Shown: positions 7,425 through 16,733 of the stretch, piece after piece
How the letters are laid out: each line of letters opens with the position of its first letter
Position numbering within the stretch: position 1 is the stretch's first letter
Source of the DNA: Ideonella benzenivorans
GTDB taxonomy: Bacteria > Pseudomonadota > Gammaproteobacteria > Burkholderiales > Burkholderiaceae_C
NCBI RefSeq assembly: GCF_020387415.1
Contig: NZ_JAGWCB010000012.1
Span: 638,242 to 702,241 of the forward strand
DNA length: 64,000 nt
Direction of reading: 5' to 3'
Notes under the pieces: model-generated
What the model was told of the DNA's origin: nothing
The model's database searches: none
Seen by the model: the letters and a program-made list of their open reading frames with translations, nothing else
Program-made: the position numbers and the translations under genes

Positions 7425-9508
7425 GCCGTGCCTCCGATGATCGAACCGATCCGGATCGAATGGGTCTCAGGAATCTCGCTGTGCGACAGCACCCGCAGAC
7501 GGGGCGCGGCGCGCTTGAGCAGTCGGGCCAGGGGGGCGCGCAACGGGTCGGGCACCAGCAGGCAGGCCGGGTGGCCCAGCGTCTCCTGCTTGCGCGCGCT
7601 GTCGGCGGCCTGGCGGGTCAGGGTGTCGGCCACGCCGGGGTCCAGCGTCGGGCCGTGCGGCGAGGTCAGGGCCTGGCCCACCAGCCGCTCGAGATCGGGC
7701 TCCAGCGCGATCACGTCCAGTTCCTTCACCGGGCCGTAGATCTGCTGCACGATGGCCGGGGCCAGCTGCACGCGCACCCGGGCGGCCAGCTCGGCCGGAT
7801 CGGTGATCTGCGCGTTCTCGGCCAAGCATTCGACGATACTGCGGAAGTCGCGGACGTGCACGCCTTCGTCCAGCAGCAGCTGGAGCACTTTTTGCAGCGT
7901 TGCGATCCCGACCATCTTGGGCACCACGTCTTCCATCAGCTTGGGAGCCAGTTTTGTCACATGTTCGACCAGGGCCTGGGTCTCGGTCCGACCCAGCAGC
8001 TTGGCCGCATTCATTTGCATCAAGTGTGAAAGGTGCGTGGCCACCACGGTCGAGCAATCAACGACCGTAAACCCGGCCATTTGGGCCTGCTCCTTCTGGC
8101 GCTCCTCGATCCACACCGCCGGCAGGCCGAAGGCGGGGTCGGTGGTCTGGGTGCCCGGCAGCTGCGGCACGCCGCCGCCCGGGTTGATGGCCAGGTACAT
8201 GCCGGGGAAGGCCTCGCCCTCGCCGATCACGGCGCCACGCAGCAGCACCCGGTAGGCGCTGGGCTTGAGGTCCAGGTTGTCGCGGATGTGCACCGAAGGC
8301 GGCAGGAAGCCGACCTCCTGGGCGAACTTCTTGCGCACGCCCTTGATGCGGCTGAGCAGGTCGCCCTGGCGGGTCTTGTCCACCAGGGTGATCAGGCGGT
8401 AGCCCACCTCCAGACCCAGGGTGTCGACCGGCTGCAGGTCGTCCCAGCTGGCCTCGGCGTTGGCCGGCTTGGCCTCCTCCACCTTGGGCTTCTCGGGCCG
8501 GGCCGCCTCTTCCTTCTGCCGCTTGGCCAGCCACCAGGCGTAGTAGCCGATCAGGCCGGCCATCAGCAGGAAGACGATGTTGGGCATGCCCGGGATCAGG
8601 CCCAGCAGGCCGATGATGCCGGCCGTCAGGCCCAGGGCGCGCGGCGAGTTGAAGATCTGCGAACGGATCTGGGTACCGGTGTCCTGCTCGGAGCCGACGC
8701 GCGAGACCACCATCGCCGCCGCCACCGAGATCAGCAGGCCGGGGATCTGGGCCACCAGCGCATCACCGACCGCCAGCAGGATGTAGGAGCTGGCCGCATC
8801 CGAAACCGACAGGCCGTGCTGGGCCACGCCGATGATGAAGCCGCCGACGATGTTGATCACCAGGATCAGCATGCCGGCCATCGCGTCACCACGCACGAAC
8901 TTGCTGGCACCGTCCATGGAGCCGAAGAAGTCGGCTTCCTCGGCCACCTCGGCGCGGCGCTTCTTGGCCTGGTCCTCGTTGATCAGGCCGGCGTTCAGGT
9001 CGGCGTCGATGGCCATCTGCTTGCCGGGCATCGCGTCCAGGGTGAAGCGCGCGCCGACTTCGGCGATCCGCTCGGCGCCCTTGGTCACCACGACGAAGTT
9101 GATCACCACCAGGATGGCGAACACGATCAGGCCGACCGCGAAGTTGCCACCGATCAGGAAGTGGCCGAAGGCCTCGATCACCTTGCCGGCCGCGCCGGTG
9201 CCGGTGTGGCCGTTCATCAGCACCACCCGGGCCGAAGCCACGTTCAGCGACAGGCGCAGCAAGGTGGTGATCAGCAACACCGTCGGGAAGGCGCTGAAGT
9301 CCAGCGGCTTGACCATGTTGGCAGCCACCAGCATCACCATCAGCGACATCGCGATGTTGAAGGTGAAGAACAGGTCCAGCGCGAAGGGCGGCAGCGGCAG
9401 CACCATCATGGCCAGCACCATGATGATGAAGATCGGCGCCATCAGCGCCTTGATCATCGCGGCGTTCTCGCCGAACAGGGTCTTCAACTGGATCTGCAGC
9501 GCGTTCAT
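7421..9508 (-). CDS. flhA: Flagellar type III export protein FlhA
   Basis: FlhA is the large inner-membrane export-gate protein. The 695-residue protein has an N-terminal half with eight hydrophobic segments and the conserved FHIPEP-type loop region (KGAERIAEVGARFTLDAMPGKQMAID, about residues 135-160). A soluble C-terminal domain begins near residue 350 and contains EVGFLPPSVHIRDN and an HVTKLAPKLMEDVVP-type stretch. Length is normal. It overlaps flhB upstream and flhF downstream by four bases each. Long plus-strand open frames across it are composition shadows. Confidence 0.97.
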   Translation of the reverse strand: MNALQIQLKTLFGENAAMIKALMAPIFIIMVLAMMVLPLPPFALDLFFTFNIAMSLMVMLVAANMVKPLDFSAFPTVLLITTLLRLSLNVASARVVLMNGHTGTGAAGKVIEAFGHFLIGGNFAVGLIVFAILVVINFVVVTKGAERIAEVGARFTLDAMPGKQMAIDADLNAGLINEDQAKKRRAEVAEEADFFGSMDGASKFVRGDAMAGMLILVINIVGGFIIGVAQHGLSVSDAASSYILLAVGDALVAQIPGLLISVAAAMVVSRVGSEQDTGTQIRSQIFNSPRALGLTAGIIGLLGLIPGMPNIVFLLMAGLIGYYAWWLAKRQKEEAARPEKPKVEEAKPANAEASWDDLQPVDTLGLEVGYRLITLVDKTRQGDLLSRIKGVRKKFAQEVGFLPPSVHIRDNLDLKPSAYRVLLRGAVIGEGEAFPGMYLAINPGGGVPQLPGTQTTDPAFGLPAVWIEERQKEQAQMAGFTVVDCSTVVATHLSHLMQMNAAKLLGRTETQALVEHVTKLAPKLMEDVVPKMVGIATLQKVLQLLLDEGVHVRDFRSIVECLAENAQITDPAELAARVRVQLAPAIVQQIYGPVKELDVIALEPDLERLVGQALTSPHGPTLDPGVADTLTRQAADSARKQETLGHPACLLVPDPLRAPLARLLKRAAPRLRVLSHSEIPETHSIRIGSIIGGTA

Positions 9509-10644
9509 TCCTCAGCTCCGCGGGCAGGGGGTTGGTGATGGGGGTCGAGCTCGGGCGGCACGTCCACCGTGGGCGGCGCCACATCGGCCCGCACACGCAG
9601 CTGGTAGACCCAGGCCAACACCTGGGCGACGGCGGCGAACAGCGTGGCCGGCACCTCTTGATCGATCTCGACGTGGGCGTAGAGGGCCCGAGCCAGCGGC
9701 GGGGCCTGCAGCACCGGCACCTTGGCATCGCGGGCGATGTCGCGGATCTTCAGCGCCAGCAGGTCGGCCCCCTTGGCGATCACCCGCGGCGCCCCCATCG
9801 AGGCCTCGTCGTAGCGCAGCGCCACCGCGTAGTGGGTCGGGTTCATCACCACCAGGTCGGCCTGGGGCACGGCGGCCAGCATGCGCTTGCGGGCCATCTC
9901 GCGCATCTTCTGCTTGATCTTGCCCTTGACCTCCATGTTGCCTTCGGCGTCCTTGGCTTCCTGCTTGGCTTCCTCGCGGGTCATCTTCAGGCGTTGCAGC
10001 CAGAGGAAGCGCTGCAGCGGCACGTCGATCAGGGCCCAGCCGCCCACCACCAGCATCACCAGGCCGAACCCGGTGGCGATGGTGCGGCCCATCTGGGCGA
10101 TCGCGCTGGGCAGCGGCACGGCCATCAGTGACACCATGCCCATGAACTGCGCGCTCAGGTACTGGTAGCCCACGGTGCCGATGGCGGCGGCCAGCGCGCT
10201 CATCTTCAGCACGTCGACCACGTGCTGCTTGTCGAACAGGCGCCCGAGCCCGGCGATCGGGTTGAAGCGGCCGAAATTGGGCTGCAGGATCTTGAAGCTG
10301 AGGTTCCAGCCGCCAGAGAGCAACGCCGTCAGGACGCCGACGCCGATCATCACCAGGCCCAGCGGCACCACCAGCAGCAGCGCCCGCGTGGCCAGCAGCC
10401 AGAACAGCTCGCCCATGGCCTGCGGGTTGACCGCCTGCTCGTGGCCGAAGCGCAGGCCGCTGCTCAAGACATCCTGCAGCCAGCCGGCCAGCGGGTGCGA
10501 CAAGCCGATCAGCAGCGCGCCGCCGGCCGCCAGGGCCGTGAAATGGCCCAGGTCCTTCGAACGAGGAACCTGTCCATCCTCCCGCGCACGGGCCTGCTTC
10601 TTGGCACTGGCGGGTAAGTTGCGGTCTTGGGCGGAGTCGGCCAT
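9505..10644 (-). CDS. flhB: Flagellar export switch protein FlhB
   Basis: FlhB is the export-gate protein that switches substrate class from hook to filament. The 379-residue protein has four membrane segments in its first 210 residues and a cytoplasmic part with the autocleavage motif NPTH at residues 268-271 (VVMNPTHYAVALRYD). The start MADSAQDRN... gives the usual 'KAREDGQVPRSKDL' amphipathic region. The C-terminal tail after the YQLR region is Pro-rich. Gene order with flhA is canonical. The 104-base gap upstream separates it from the receiver-TPR gene. Confidence 0.97.
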   Translation of the reverse strand: MADSAQDRNLPASAKKQARAREDGQVPRSKDLGHFTALAAGGALLIGLSHPLAGWLQDVLSSGLRFGHEQAVNPQAMGELFWLLATRALLLVVPLGLVMIGVGVLTALLSGGWNLSFKILQPNFGRFNPIAGLGRLFDKQHVVDVLKMSALAAAIGTVGYQYLSAQFMGMVSLMAVPLPSAIAQMGRTIATGFGLVMLVVGGWALIDVPLQRFLWLQRLKMTREEAKQEAKDAEGNMEVKGKIKQKMREMARKRMLAAVPQADLVVMNPTHYAVALRYDEASMGAPRVIAKGADLLALKIRDIARDAKVPVLQAPPLARALYAHVEIDQEVPATLFAAVAQVLAWVYQLRVRADVAPPTVDVPPELDPHHQPPARGAEE

Positions 10645-10748
10645 GGTCGGGACCTATGGTGCCCCGACCGCCCCCGGCACTTGAGCCGGATAAGAGGGGA
10701 GAAAGCCCGGGTGATCGGACCTAGCCGCCGTGCCTGCCTGGAAGCGCC

Positions 10749-12383
10749 TCAGCCGGTGGCCGCATCGGTCCGCAGGCGGATGCCCTGGCGGCTCTGCTCG
10801 CCCAGGCCGGGCGGCAGGGCCGAGGCCTGCAGCCCGACCCGGCGCGCCACGGTGGCCAGCCGGGCCTGCACCGCCGGCGCGTCGGCCAGCTGTGCGGCGT
10901 CACGCGCCACCACCCCACGGGCGGTGTCCAACAGACGGGGGCTCAGGGTGCGCTCGGCCTGGTCCAGCAGGGTCTCGACGGCGGTCTGCGGGTCGCCCGC
11001 GGCGCTGTGGCGCAGGGCCTGTTCGGTGATGGCCCCCAGTTCCTGCTGGGCCGCCTGCAGCAGCTCACCCCAGGCCGGCACGGCGGCGACGGTGGGGCTC
11101 AGCAGCTCGGCGGCGGTGCGTGAGCCCATGAAGCGCCGCCCCACTGCCCGGATCCAGTCTTCGGCCAAGGGCAGCGCGATGCCTTCGTGGGCGGCGGCGG
11201 CCAGCCCGGTGAGCAAGTTCCAGCCCCCTTCCAGGTCGAAGTCGGGGGCTTGGCGGGCCTCGGCCAGCGCGGTCAGCGCGGCCACCGCCTCCTCGGGCTG
11301 ACGCTGCAGCAGGCGGTCCAGCGCCCGCGCCAGCAGCAGCTGACGGCGGCTGCGCTCGCTGTCGCCGCTCTCCGCGGCCTGCTGCAGGGCGGCCGCGCAG
11401 CGGGCCAGGGCCTTGCTGTCACGCTGGCGAAAGCGGGCCACGGCCAGCAGCACCAGGCTCTGGTCGTCAAAGGACTTGGAATTGGCGCCTTGGGCGCGCA
11501 CATGCTCCAGCGCCCGCGCACCGGCCGCCCAGTCGCCCAGGTAGCAGGACAGCATGCCCAGGCGCTGCTGGCGGCGCAGGTCGCCCGGCGTCAGCTCGAC
11601 GGCCCGGGCGAAGGCCGCCAGCGCCTCGGCCAACCGGCCCTGACCCAGGTGGGTGCGGCCCAGCAGGTCCTGGGCCTCGACGCAGCCAGGCTCACTGGCG
11701 ATCAGTGCCTGCAGCTGCTGCATCGCCCCGCCGGCCTGATGGCGGGCCTGCAGGCAGCGCACCTTGTCCAGCCGGGCCCAGGCCGAGGGTTGCAGCGCCA
11801 GCACCTCGTCCAGCCAGGGCAAGGCGGCCTCGGCCCGGCCCTGGCGGATCAGCAGTTCGATGCCGACCCGGGTGGCGTAGCGCCAGAACAGCCCGCGCGC
11901 CTCGAACCGCTGCCGGCACAGCCCCACGGCCTCGTCGAGACGGCCCGCCTCGATCGCCAGGTAGACCTGCTCGAGCTCGACGCGGCGCTTGTGGGCCTGC
12001 ATCACCCGCTCGCGCAGCACCTGGGTGGCAATCGGCTTGAGCAGGTAGGCGTCCAGCGCGGATTCCGCCGCCTCCACCACCTTGGCATACGAGCGCTCGT
12101 CGGTGACCATGATGAACAGCGTGGACCAGGGCAGGTGCCCGCCGCGCTGCAGTTCGTCGAGCAGGTCCTGCCCGCCATGGCGTCCGCCGGACTCCGGGAA
12201 GTCCATCTCGCACAGCACCAGGTCGTAGCAGCCCGTCTCCAGCCGGCGCCGGGCGTCGGCCAGCCGGGCGCACTGCACGACATTGGGCACGCCCAGGTCG
12301 CGCAGCTGGGCGGACAGCACGCTGCGGGAACTGGCGCCGGGATCGATGACCAGCGCGGTACAGCCACTCAGGGTCCAGACCAT
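10749..12383 (-). CDS. Receiver-domain protein with TPR repeats; phospho-acceptor Asp replaced by Glu
   Basis: The protein (544 residues from ATG 12383; an in-frame ATG at 12425 would overlap fliR) begins with a CheY-like receiver domain (about residues 8-130), followed by TPR-like helical repeats (about residues 135-400, e.g. AEALAAFARAVELTPGD) and an uncharacterised C-terminal region. Receiver landmarks are TALVIDPG (one of the usual two acidic residues), IMVTDE and YLLKPI. The aspartate normally phosphorylated is a glutamate at residue 59 in LVLCEMDFP. It lies between fliR and flhB in the export-gene run, so a role in flagellar control is likely. A pseudo-receiver that binds a partner without phosphorylation would fit. 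No exact family symbol is known to me. Confidence 0.75.
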   Translation of the reverse strand: MVWTLSGCTALVIDPGASSRSVLSAQLRDLGVPNVVQCARLADARRRLETGCYDLVLCEMDFPESGGRHGGQDLLDELQRGGHLPWSTLFIMVTDERSYAKVVEAAESALDAYLLKPIATQVLRERVMQAHKRRVELEQVYLAIEAGRLDEAVGLCRQRFEARGLFWRYATRVGIELLIRQGRAEAALPWLDEVLALQPSAWARLDKVRCLQARHQAGGAMQQLQALIASEPGCVEAQDLLGRTHLGQGRLAEALAAFARAVELTPGDLRRQQRLGMLSCYLGDWAAGARALEHVRAQGANSKSFDDQSLVLLAVARFRQRDSKALARCAAALQQAAESGDSERSRRQLLLARALDRLLQRQPEEAVAALTALAEARQAPDFDLEGGWNLLTGLAAAAHEGIALPLAEDWIRAVGRRFMGSRTAAELLSPTVAAVPAWGELLQAAQQELGAITEQALRHSAAGDPQTAVETLLDQAERTLSPRLLDTARGVVARDAAQLADAPAVQARLATVARRVGLQASALPPGLGEQSRQGIRLRTDAATG

Positions 12384-12414
12384 GGGACGGGCTTTCGGGC
12401 GGTTGCGGGGTGCC

Positions 12415-13179
12415 TCAGCCACCAAAGGCCGAGAGCATCTTCTCCAGGGTCGAGAGGAAGGGGGTTTCGAGCATCGGCAGCATGGCCATCATGCCCACCA
12501 GGCCCACGCCGATCGTGATCGGAAACCCCAGCGCGAAGATGTTGGATTGCGGCGCCACCCGGGCGATCACCCCCAGCACCAGGTTGACGAACAGCATCAC
12601 CGCCATCATCGGCAGCGCGATCCACAGCCCCAGGCTGAAGATCTGCGCCCCCCAGGTGGCCGGCTGCACCGCGCGCAGAAAGGCGAAGGGCTCGGGCCCG
12701 ACCGGGAAGGCCTGCAGGCTGGCCACCACCGCCTCGATGACGCGCAGGTGGCCGTTGGTGACGATGAACAGAAAGCCCACCAGCGTGGCGAAGAAGCGGC
12801 TGGCCGCGGTGGACTGGCTGGCCAGCACCGGGTCGAAGAAGCCTGCGAAGTTCATGCCCATCTGCAGGCCGATCAGTTCCCCGGCCAGTTCGACCGCGGC
12901 AAACACCAGCCGCACGGCAAAGCCCAGTGTGAGGCCGATCAGCAGTTGCTGGAGCACCAGCACGAAGGCCAGCGGCGAATCCAGCGGCACCGGAGCCACC
13001 GGCGGCGCCACGCCGGAGGCGCAGGCCGCGATCAGGAAGGACAGGCCGATGCGCACCCGCATGGGCACGCTGCGCTGGCCCAGCACCGGCAGGATCTGGA
13101 ACAGCGCCAGCACCCGCAGGAAGGGCCACAGCACCGGCGTGACCCACGCCAGGATCTGGGCCTCGGAGAACGAGATCAT
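12415..13179 (-). CDS. fliR: Flagellar export gate protein FliR
   Basis: FliR forms the export gate with FliP and FliQ. The 254-residue protein is mostly hydrophobic with about six membrane segments. It carries LPVLGQRSVPMRVRIGLSFL near the N-terminus and the GxxxG-rich LLIGLTLGFAVRLVF stretch followed by ELIGLQMGMNFAGFFDP, typical of FliR. Its start overlaps the fliQ stop by four bases. Confidence 0.96.
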   Translation of the reverse strand: MISFSEAQILAWVTPVLWPFLRVLALFQILPVLGQRSVPMRVRIGLSFLIAACASGVAPPVAPVPLDSPLAFVLVLQQLLIGLTLGFAVRLVFAAVELAGELIGLQMGMNFAGFFDPVLASQSTAASRFFATLVGFLFIVTNGHLRVIEAVVASLQAFPVGPEPFAFLRAVQPATWGAQIFSLGLWIALPMMAVMLFVNLVLGVIARVAPQSNIFALGFPITIGVGLVGMMAMLPMLETPFLSTLEKMLSAFGG

Positions 13180-13448
13180 CCGCCCGCGGCCATCGGAATG
13201 GACAGCAGCATGCTGCGCAGGTAGTCGACCAGCTGGCTGAGCATCCAGGGGCCGGCAATCGCCATCACGGCGACGGCGGCGAGCAGCTTGGGCACGAAGG
13301 TCAGCGTGGCCTCGTTGATTGAGGTCGCGGCCTGGAACACGCTGACCAGCACGCCGACGATCAGCACCACGATGAGCATCGGCGCGGAGACCTGCAGCAG
13401 CATCAAGAGGCCGCGCTGGCCGATGGTGAAGACCTGGGTCGCATCCAT
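13176..13448 (-). CDS. fliQ: Flagellar export gate protein FliQ
   Basis: FliQ is a small gate protein. The 90-residue sequence has two membrane segments and the family motif VGVLVSVFQAATSINEATLTF (given here in part; residues about 32-52), which is diagnostic. It is 17 bases after fliP and overlaps fliR. Confidence 0.97.
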   Translation of the reverse strand: MDATQVFTIGQRGLLMLLQVSAPMLIVVLIVGVLVSVFQAATSINEATLTFVPKLLAAVAVMAIAGPWMLSQLVDYLRSMLLSIPMAAGG

Positions 13449-13465
13449 GGAGCAGTCCTTTCAGT

Positions 13466-14257
13466 TCACTGCGCGAAGCTGGCCGCCAGCGAGCCCAGCA
13501 GCAGGTTCCAGCCGTCGGCCAGCACGAACAGCATCAGCTTGAACGGCAGGGCCACCAGCACCGGCGAGAGCATCATCATCCCCAGGCTCATCAGCACGCT
13601 GGCGACGATCATGTCGATGACCAGGAAGGGGATGAAGATCAGGAAGCCGATCTGGAAGGCGGTCTTGAGCTCGCTGGTGACGAAGGCCGGCACGATGACC
13701 TTGAAGGGCATGTCCTCGCCCTTGACCTTGGGGTCCACCTTGGCCAGCTTGGCGAACAGTTCCATGTCGGACTGGCGGGTCTGCTTGAGCATGAAGGCGC
13801 GCATCGGCGCCTGGCCGCGCTGCAGCGCCTCGGTGAAGTCGATCTGGTTGGCCGAGTACGGCGCCCAGGCCTGCTCGTAGACCTTGTCCAGCGTCGGCGA
13901 CATCACGAAGAAGGTCAGGAACAGCGACAGGCCGATCACCACCTGGTTGGGCGGCGCCGCCTGGGTGCCCATCGCCTGGCGCAGCAGCGACAGCACGATG
14001 ACGATGCGGGTGAAGCCGGTCATCAGCAGCAGCACCGCCGGCAGGAAGGACAGCGCGGTGAAGAACAGCAGGGTCTGGATCGGCACCGAGTAGCTGGTGC
14101 CACCGCCGCCCTGCCCCACCATCAGCGGCAAGGTCGGGCCACTGGGGGCGGCCACCTGGGCCGCCGCCGGCAGGCTGAGCGCCAGCAGACCCAGGGCCGC
14201 CAGGCCCAGGCGCACGGCCCGGTGCGGCCGCACGGCACGCGGCTCAGTGCTGGCCAT
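13466..14257 (-). CDS. fliP: Flagellar export gate protein FliP
   Basis: FliP forms the core of the export gate. The 263-residue protein has an N-terminal signal sequence (LGLAALGLLALSLPAAAQ), the LSFLPAVLLLMTGFTRIVIV segment, QAMGTQAAPPNQVVIGLSLF, and C-terminal membrane helices with LMSLGMMMLSPVLVALPFK. Length fits FliP with a cleaved signal peptide. It overlaps fliO by 14 bases. Confidence 0.97.
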   Translation of the reverse strand: MASTEPRAVRPHRAVRLGLAALGLLALSLPAAAQVAAPSGPTLPLMVGQGGGGTSYSVPIQTLLFFTALSFLPAVLLLMTGFTRIVIVLSLLRQAMGTQAAPPNQVVIGLSLFLTFFVMSPTLDKVYEQAWAPYSANQIDFTEALQRGQAPMRAFMLKQTRQSDMELFAKLAKVDPKVKGEDMPFKVIVPAFVTSELKTAFQIGFLIFIPFLVIDMIVASVLMSLGMMMLSPVLVALPFKLMLFVLADGWNLLLGSLAASFAQ

Positions 14258-14624
14258 CCTGGCCTCCCTGCCCGCCCTCGCGCGGCTGGCGCCAGCGCTG
14301 GATCAGCTGCTGCACCGTCACCGCCTGCGGCTGGGCCAGCTCGCCGGTGGGCAGGCTCAGCGGGGTGTCCAGCGTGTGCAGCGGGGTGATGCGCTCACCG
14401 CTGACGCCCAGCACCAGCCACTTGGCGCCCGCGCCCTGGCCCAGTTCCACCACCACCACCTTCTGCGAGGGCGACAGCGACAGGCTGGAGACGGTGCGCA
14501 TCAGGCCGGGTTGGCCGGTGCCGGCCAGGCCGCTGCGGCGCAGCAGCCACAGGGCCAGCGGGATCAGCGCCACCACCAGCAGGAAGGCCAGCAGCGGCAG
14601 CAGAGACGAGGTGATCGAAGTCAT
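14244..14624 (-). CDS. fliO: Flagellar protein FliO
   Basis: FliO is a small membrane protein that helps FliP complex assembly. The 126-residue protein has one N-terminal membrane segment (LLPLLAFLLVVALIPLALWL) and a cytoplasmic domain with SLSPSQKVVVVELGQ and WLVLGVSGERITPLHTLD, matching the FliO core. It lies between fliN and fliP as expected. Confidence 0.93.
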   Translation of the reverse strand: MTSITSSLLPLLAFLLVVALIPLALWLLRRSGLAGTGQPGLMRTVSSLSLSPSQKVVVVELGQGAGAKWLVLGVSGERITPLHTLDTPLSLPTGELAQPQAVTVQQLIQRWRQPREGGQGGQDGQH

Positions 14625-14649
14625 GGTGAAACCCGGTGGTGCGGCCCGC

Positions 14650-15102
14650 TCACAGACGGCTCAGGCGGCGCATGCGCTCGCTGGGGGTGACGATGTCGGT
14701 CAGGCGGATACCGAACTTGTCGTTCACCACCACCACCTCGCCCTGGGCGATCAGGAAGCCGTTGACCAGCACGTCCATCGGCTCGCCAGCCAGCGCGTCC
14801 AGCTCGACCACCGAGCCCTGGGCCAGCTGCAGGATGTTCTTGATCGGGATGCGGGTGCGGCCCAGCTCCACGGTCAGCTGGACGGGGATGTCCAGGATCA
14901 TGTTGATGTCGTTGCCGGCCCCCGCCCCGCCCGTGGTGGGCGCGAAGTTGGTGAAGGCGGCCGGCGACACCTGCTCGGGCGCGGGGCTGACCTCGCTGGC
15001 CACCGGGCTGGCGGCCTTGGACTCGGCCAGGGCCGCCGCCCAGGCGTCGGCCATGTCGTCCTGGTCGCCGTCCTGCGGGGTGTTCGCTTCTTCAGCTGAC
15101 AT
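14650..15102 (-). CDS. fliN: Flagellar motor switch protein FliN
   Basis: FliN forms the lower C ring. The 150-residue protein has an Ala/Pro-rich N-terminal third and a C-terminal SpoA domain (about residues 65-145) with DIPVQLTVELGRTRIPIKNI, GSVVELDALAGEPMDVLVNG and VVNDKFGIRLTDIVTPSERM, all canonical. Its start overlaps the fliM stop by 11 bases. Confidence 0.97.
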   Translation of the reverse strand: MSAEEANTPQDGDQDDMADAWAAALAESKAASPVASEVSPAPEQVSPAAFTNFAPTTGGAGAGNDINMILDIPVQLTVELGRTRIPIKNILQLAQGSVVELDALAGEPMDVLVNGFLIAQGEVVVVNDKFGIRLTDIVTPSERMRRLSRL

Positions 15103-16096
15103 TGTGATCTCCCAGCCAGCCCAGGTTGGAGCCGGTCAGCAAACGTTCGATCTTGATGGCGTAATGCCCGTTGGAGGTGCCGTAGTGGCAGTCGAAGACG
15201 GGCACGCCGTCCACCTTGGCCTGGATCTGCGGCTCCAGGTCCAGCTCGATGAAGTCGCCCGGCTTGAGGGCCAGCAGCTGCTCCACCGTGGCCGGGGCCG
15301 TGCCCAGCTCGGCCACCAGGTCCACCTCGGCCGCCTGGATCTGCTGCTTGAGCAGCTTGACCCAGCGGTGGTCCACCTCGACGGAATCGCCCTGCATCGA
15401 CGAATACAACACGTCGCGGATGGGCTCCAGCGTCGAGTAGGGAATGCAGAAGTGCACCGAGCCCGAGGTCTCGCCGATCTCCAGCGTGAAGCTGGTGGCC
15501 ACGATGATCTCGCTGGGGGTGGCGATGTTGGCGAACTGGGGTTGCATCTCCGAGCGCTGGTAGTCCAGCTCCAGCGGGTAGATGCCGCGCCAGGCGCGCT
15601 TGTATTCCTCGGCGATGCAGGCCACCAGGCGTTCGATCACCCGCTGCTCGGTGGCCGAGAAGTCGCGGCCCTCGATGCGGGTGTGGAACTTGCCGGAGCC
15701 ACCGAACAGCGCGTCGATCACGGCGAACACGATGCTCGGGTCGCAGACGATCAGGCCCGAGCCGCGCAGCGGCCGCACCTGCATCAGGTTGAAGTTGGTG
15801 GGCACCACGATCTCGCGCAGGAAGGCGCTGTACTTCTGCACCTTGATGCCGCCGATCGAGACCTCGGGGCTCTTGCGGATCATGTTGAACAGCCCGACGC
15901 GGATGTTGCGCGCGAAGCGTTCGTTGATGATCTCCATGGTCGGCATGCGACCACGGACGATGCGCTCCTGGCTCGCCAGGTCGTAGGGGCGCACGCCATC
16001 GACGGGCGCCTCCTCCTGCTCGAGCTTCTGGCTTTCGCCGGTGATGCCCTGCAGCAGCGCGTCGACTTCGTCTTGCGAAAGAATCTGCTGGTTCAC
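15092..16096 (-). CDS. fliM: Flagellar motor switch protein FliM
   Basis: FliM links the C ring to phosphorylated CheY. I place the start at GTG 16096, giving 334 residues that begin with the CheY-binding peptide (V/M)NQQILSQDEVDALLQGITG. A GAGG ribosome binding site is eight bases upstream. The longer frame to 16279 only adds Arg/Ser-rich sequence inside fliL. The middle CheC-like domain has YDLASQERIVRGRMPTMEII and RGSGLIVCDPSIVFAVIDAL; a C-terminal SpoA domain follows. fliL ends 28 bases upstream. Confidence 0.96.
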   Translation of the reverse strand: MNQQILSQDEVDALLQGITGESQKLEQEEAPVDGVRPYDLASQERIVRGRMPTMEIINERFARNIRVGLFNMIRKSPEVSIGGIKVQKYSAFLREIVVPTNFNLMQVRPLRGSGLIVCDPSIVFAVIDALFGGSGKFHTRIEGRDFSATEQRVIERLVACIAEEYKRAWRGIYPLELDYQRSEMQPQFANIATPSEIIVATSFTLEIGETSGSVHFCIPYSTLEPIRDVLYSSMQGDSVEVDHRWVKLLKQQIQAAEVDLVAELGTAPATVEQLLALKPGDFIELDLEPQIQAKVDGVPVFDCHYGTSNGHYAIKIERLLTGSNLGWLGDHNVS

Positions 16097-16124
16097 GGGA
16101 CGGACCTCGGTAATCCGGTGCGGG

Positions 16125-16733
16125 CTACTGGATGATGAAGCTGGAGAACTGCACCGCCTTGATCGGCGAGTCGTCGATCGAGTCGTAGCTGCGGCGGCGT
16201 TTCTTCTTGCCCGGCGTCGGGGCCTCCTCGACCTCGTCCGGGTCTTCCAGCTCGATGCCCAGCGGCAGAGCCGACTCACGCAGGATCTGCTGGGCCAGCT
16301 TTTCCTTGCCGCCCTCGGCCATCAGGTCCTCGGAGCTTTTGTGCCCCAGCAGCAGCAGGATGTTGTTGCGGATGGCCGGCAGATAGGCCTTGATCTCTTC
16401 GCTGGCCTTCTCGTCCTCGACCTGCAGGGTCACGCCGATCTGGGCGTAGCGGTCGCTGTCGCGGTCGGCCAGGTTGACGACGAAGGGGTCCAGCGGCACG
16501 AACACCGGCGGATGCTTGGGATCCTCCTTCTTGTGTTCACGCTTGGGCTTCTTCTCGACCTGGGCGGTCTCGTCGCCGCCGTCCTCGCCGTCAGCCGATT
16601 GCTTTTTCAGCAGCAGGAAGGCGGCCGCCCCCCCACCCAGCACCAGCAGCAGGACAAGCGCGAGCACGATGATGATCAGCTTCTTCTTGCCCTTGGGGGG
16701 CGGCGCATCGGCGGCGGGCGCTGCGGCGGACAT
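16125..16733 (-). CDS. fliL: Flagellar basal-body protein FliL
   Basis: FliL surrounds the stator units and stabilises torque generation. The 202-residue protein has a cytoplasmic N-terminus, one membrane helix (LIIIVLALVLLLVLGGGAAA), a Lys/Glu-rich linker and a periplasmic FliL domain with PVFVPLDPFVVNLADRDSDR and YAQIGVTLQVEDEKASEEIK. The C-terminal basic stretch KKKRRRSYDSIDD before VQFSSFIIQ is longer than usual. It is first of the fliL-to-fliR set; the 164 bases upstream to fliK hold no gene. Confidence 0.95.
   Translation of the reverse strand: MSAAAPAADAPPPKGKKKLIIIVLALVLLLVLGGGAAAFLLLKKQSADGEDGGDETAQVEKKPKREHKKEDPKHPPVFVPLDPFVVNLADRDSDRYAQIGVTLQVEDEKASEEIKAYLPAIRNNILLLLGHKSSEDLMAEGGKEKLAQQILRESALPLGIELEDPDEVEEAPTPGKKKRRRSYDSIDDSPIKAVQFSSFIIQ

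Noticed and set aside
4785..7739. 984-codon open frame on the plus strand across fliA, flhG, flhF and flhA
   Set aside because: It runs antisense to four well-recognised flagellar genes, is extremely rich in Arg/His/Gln/Ala, and shows no domain. It is an effect of high G+C on stop-codon frequency.
8033..9538. 501-codon His/Gln/Asp-rich open frame on the plus strand
   Set aside because: Antisense shadow of flhA with no recognisable motif.
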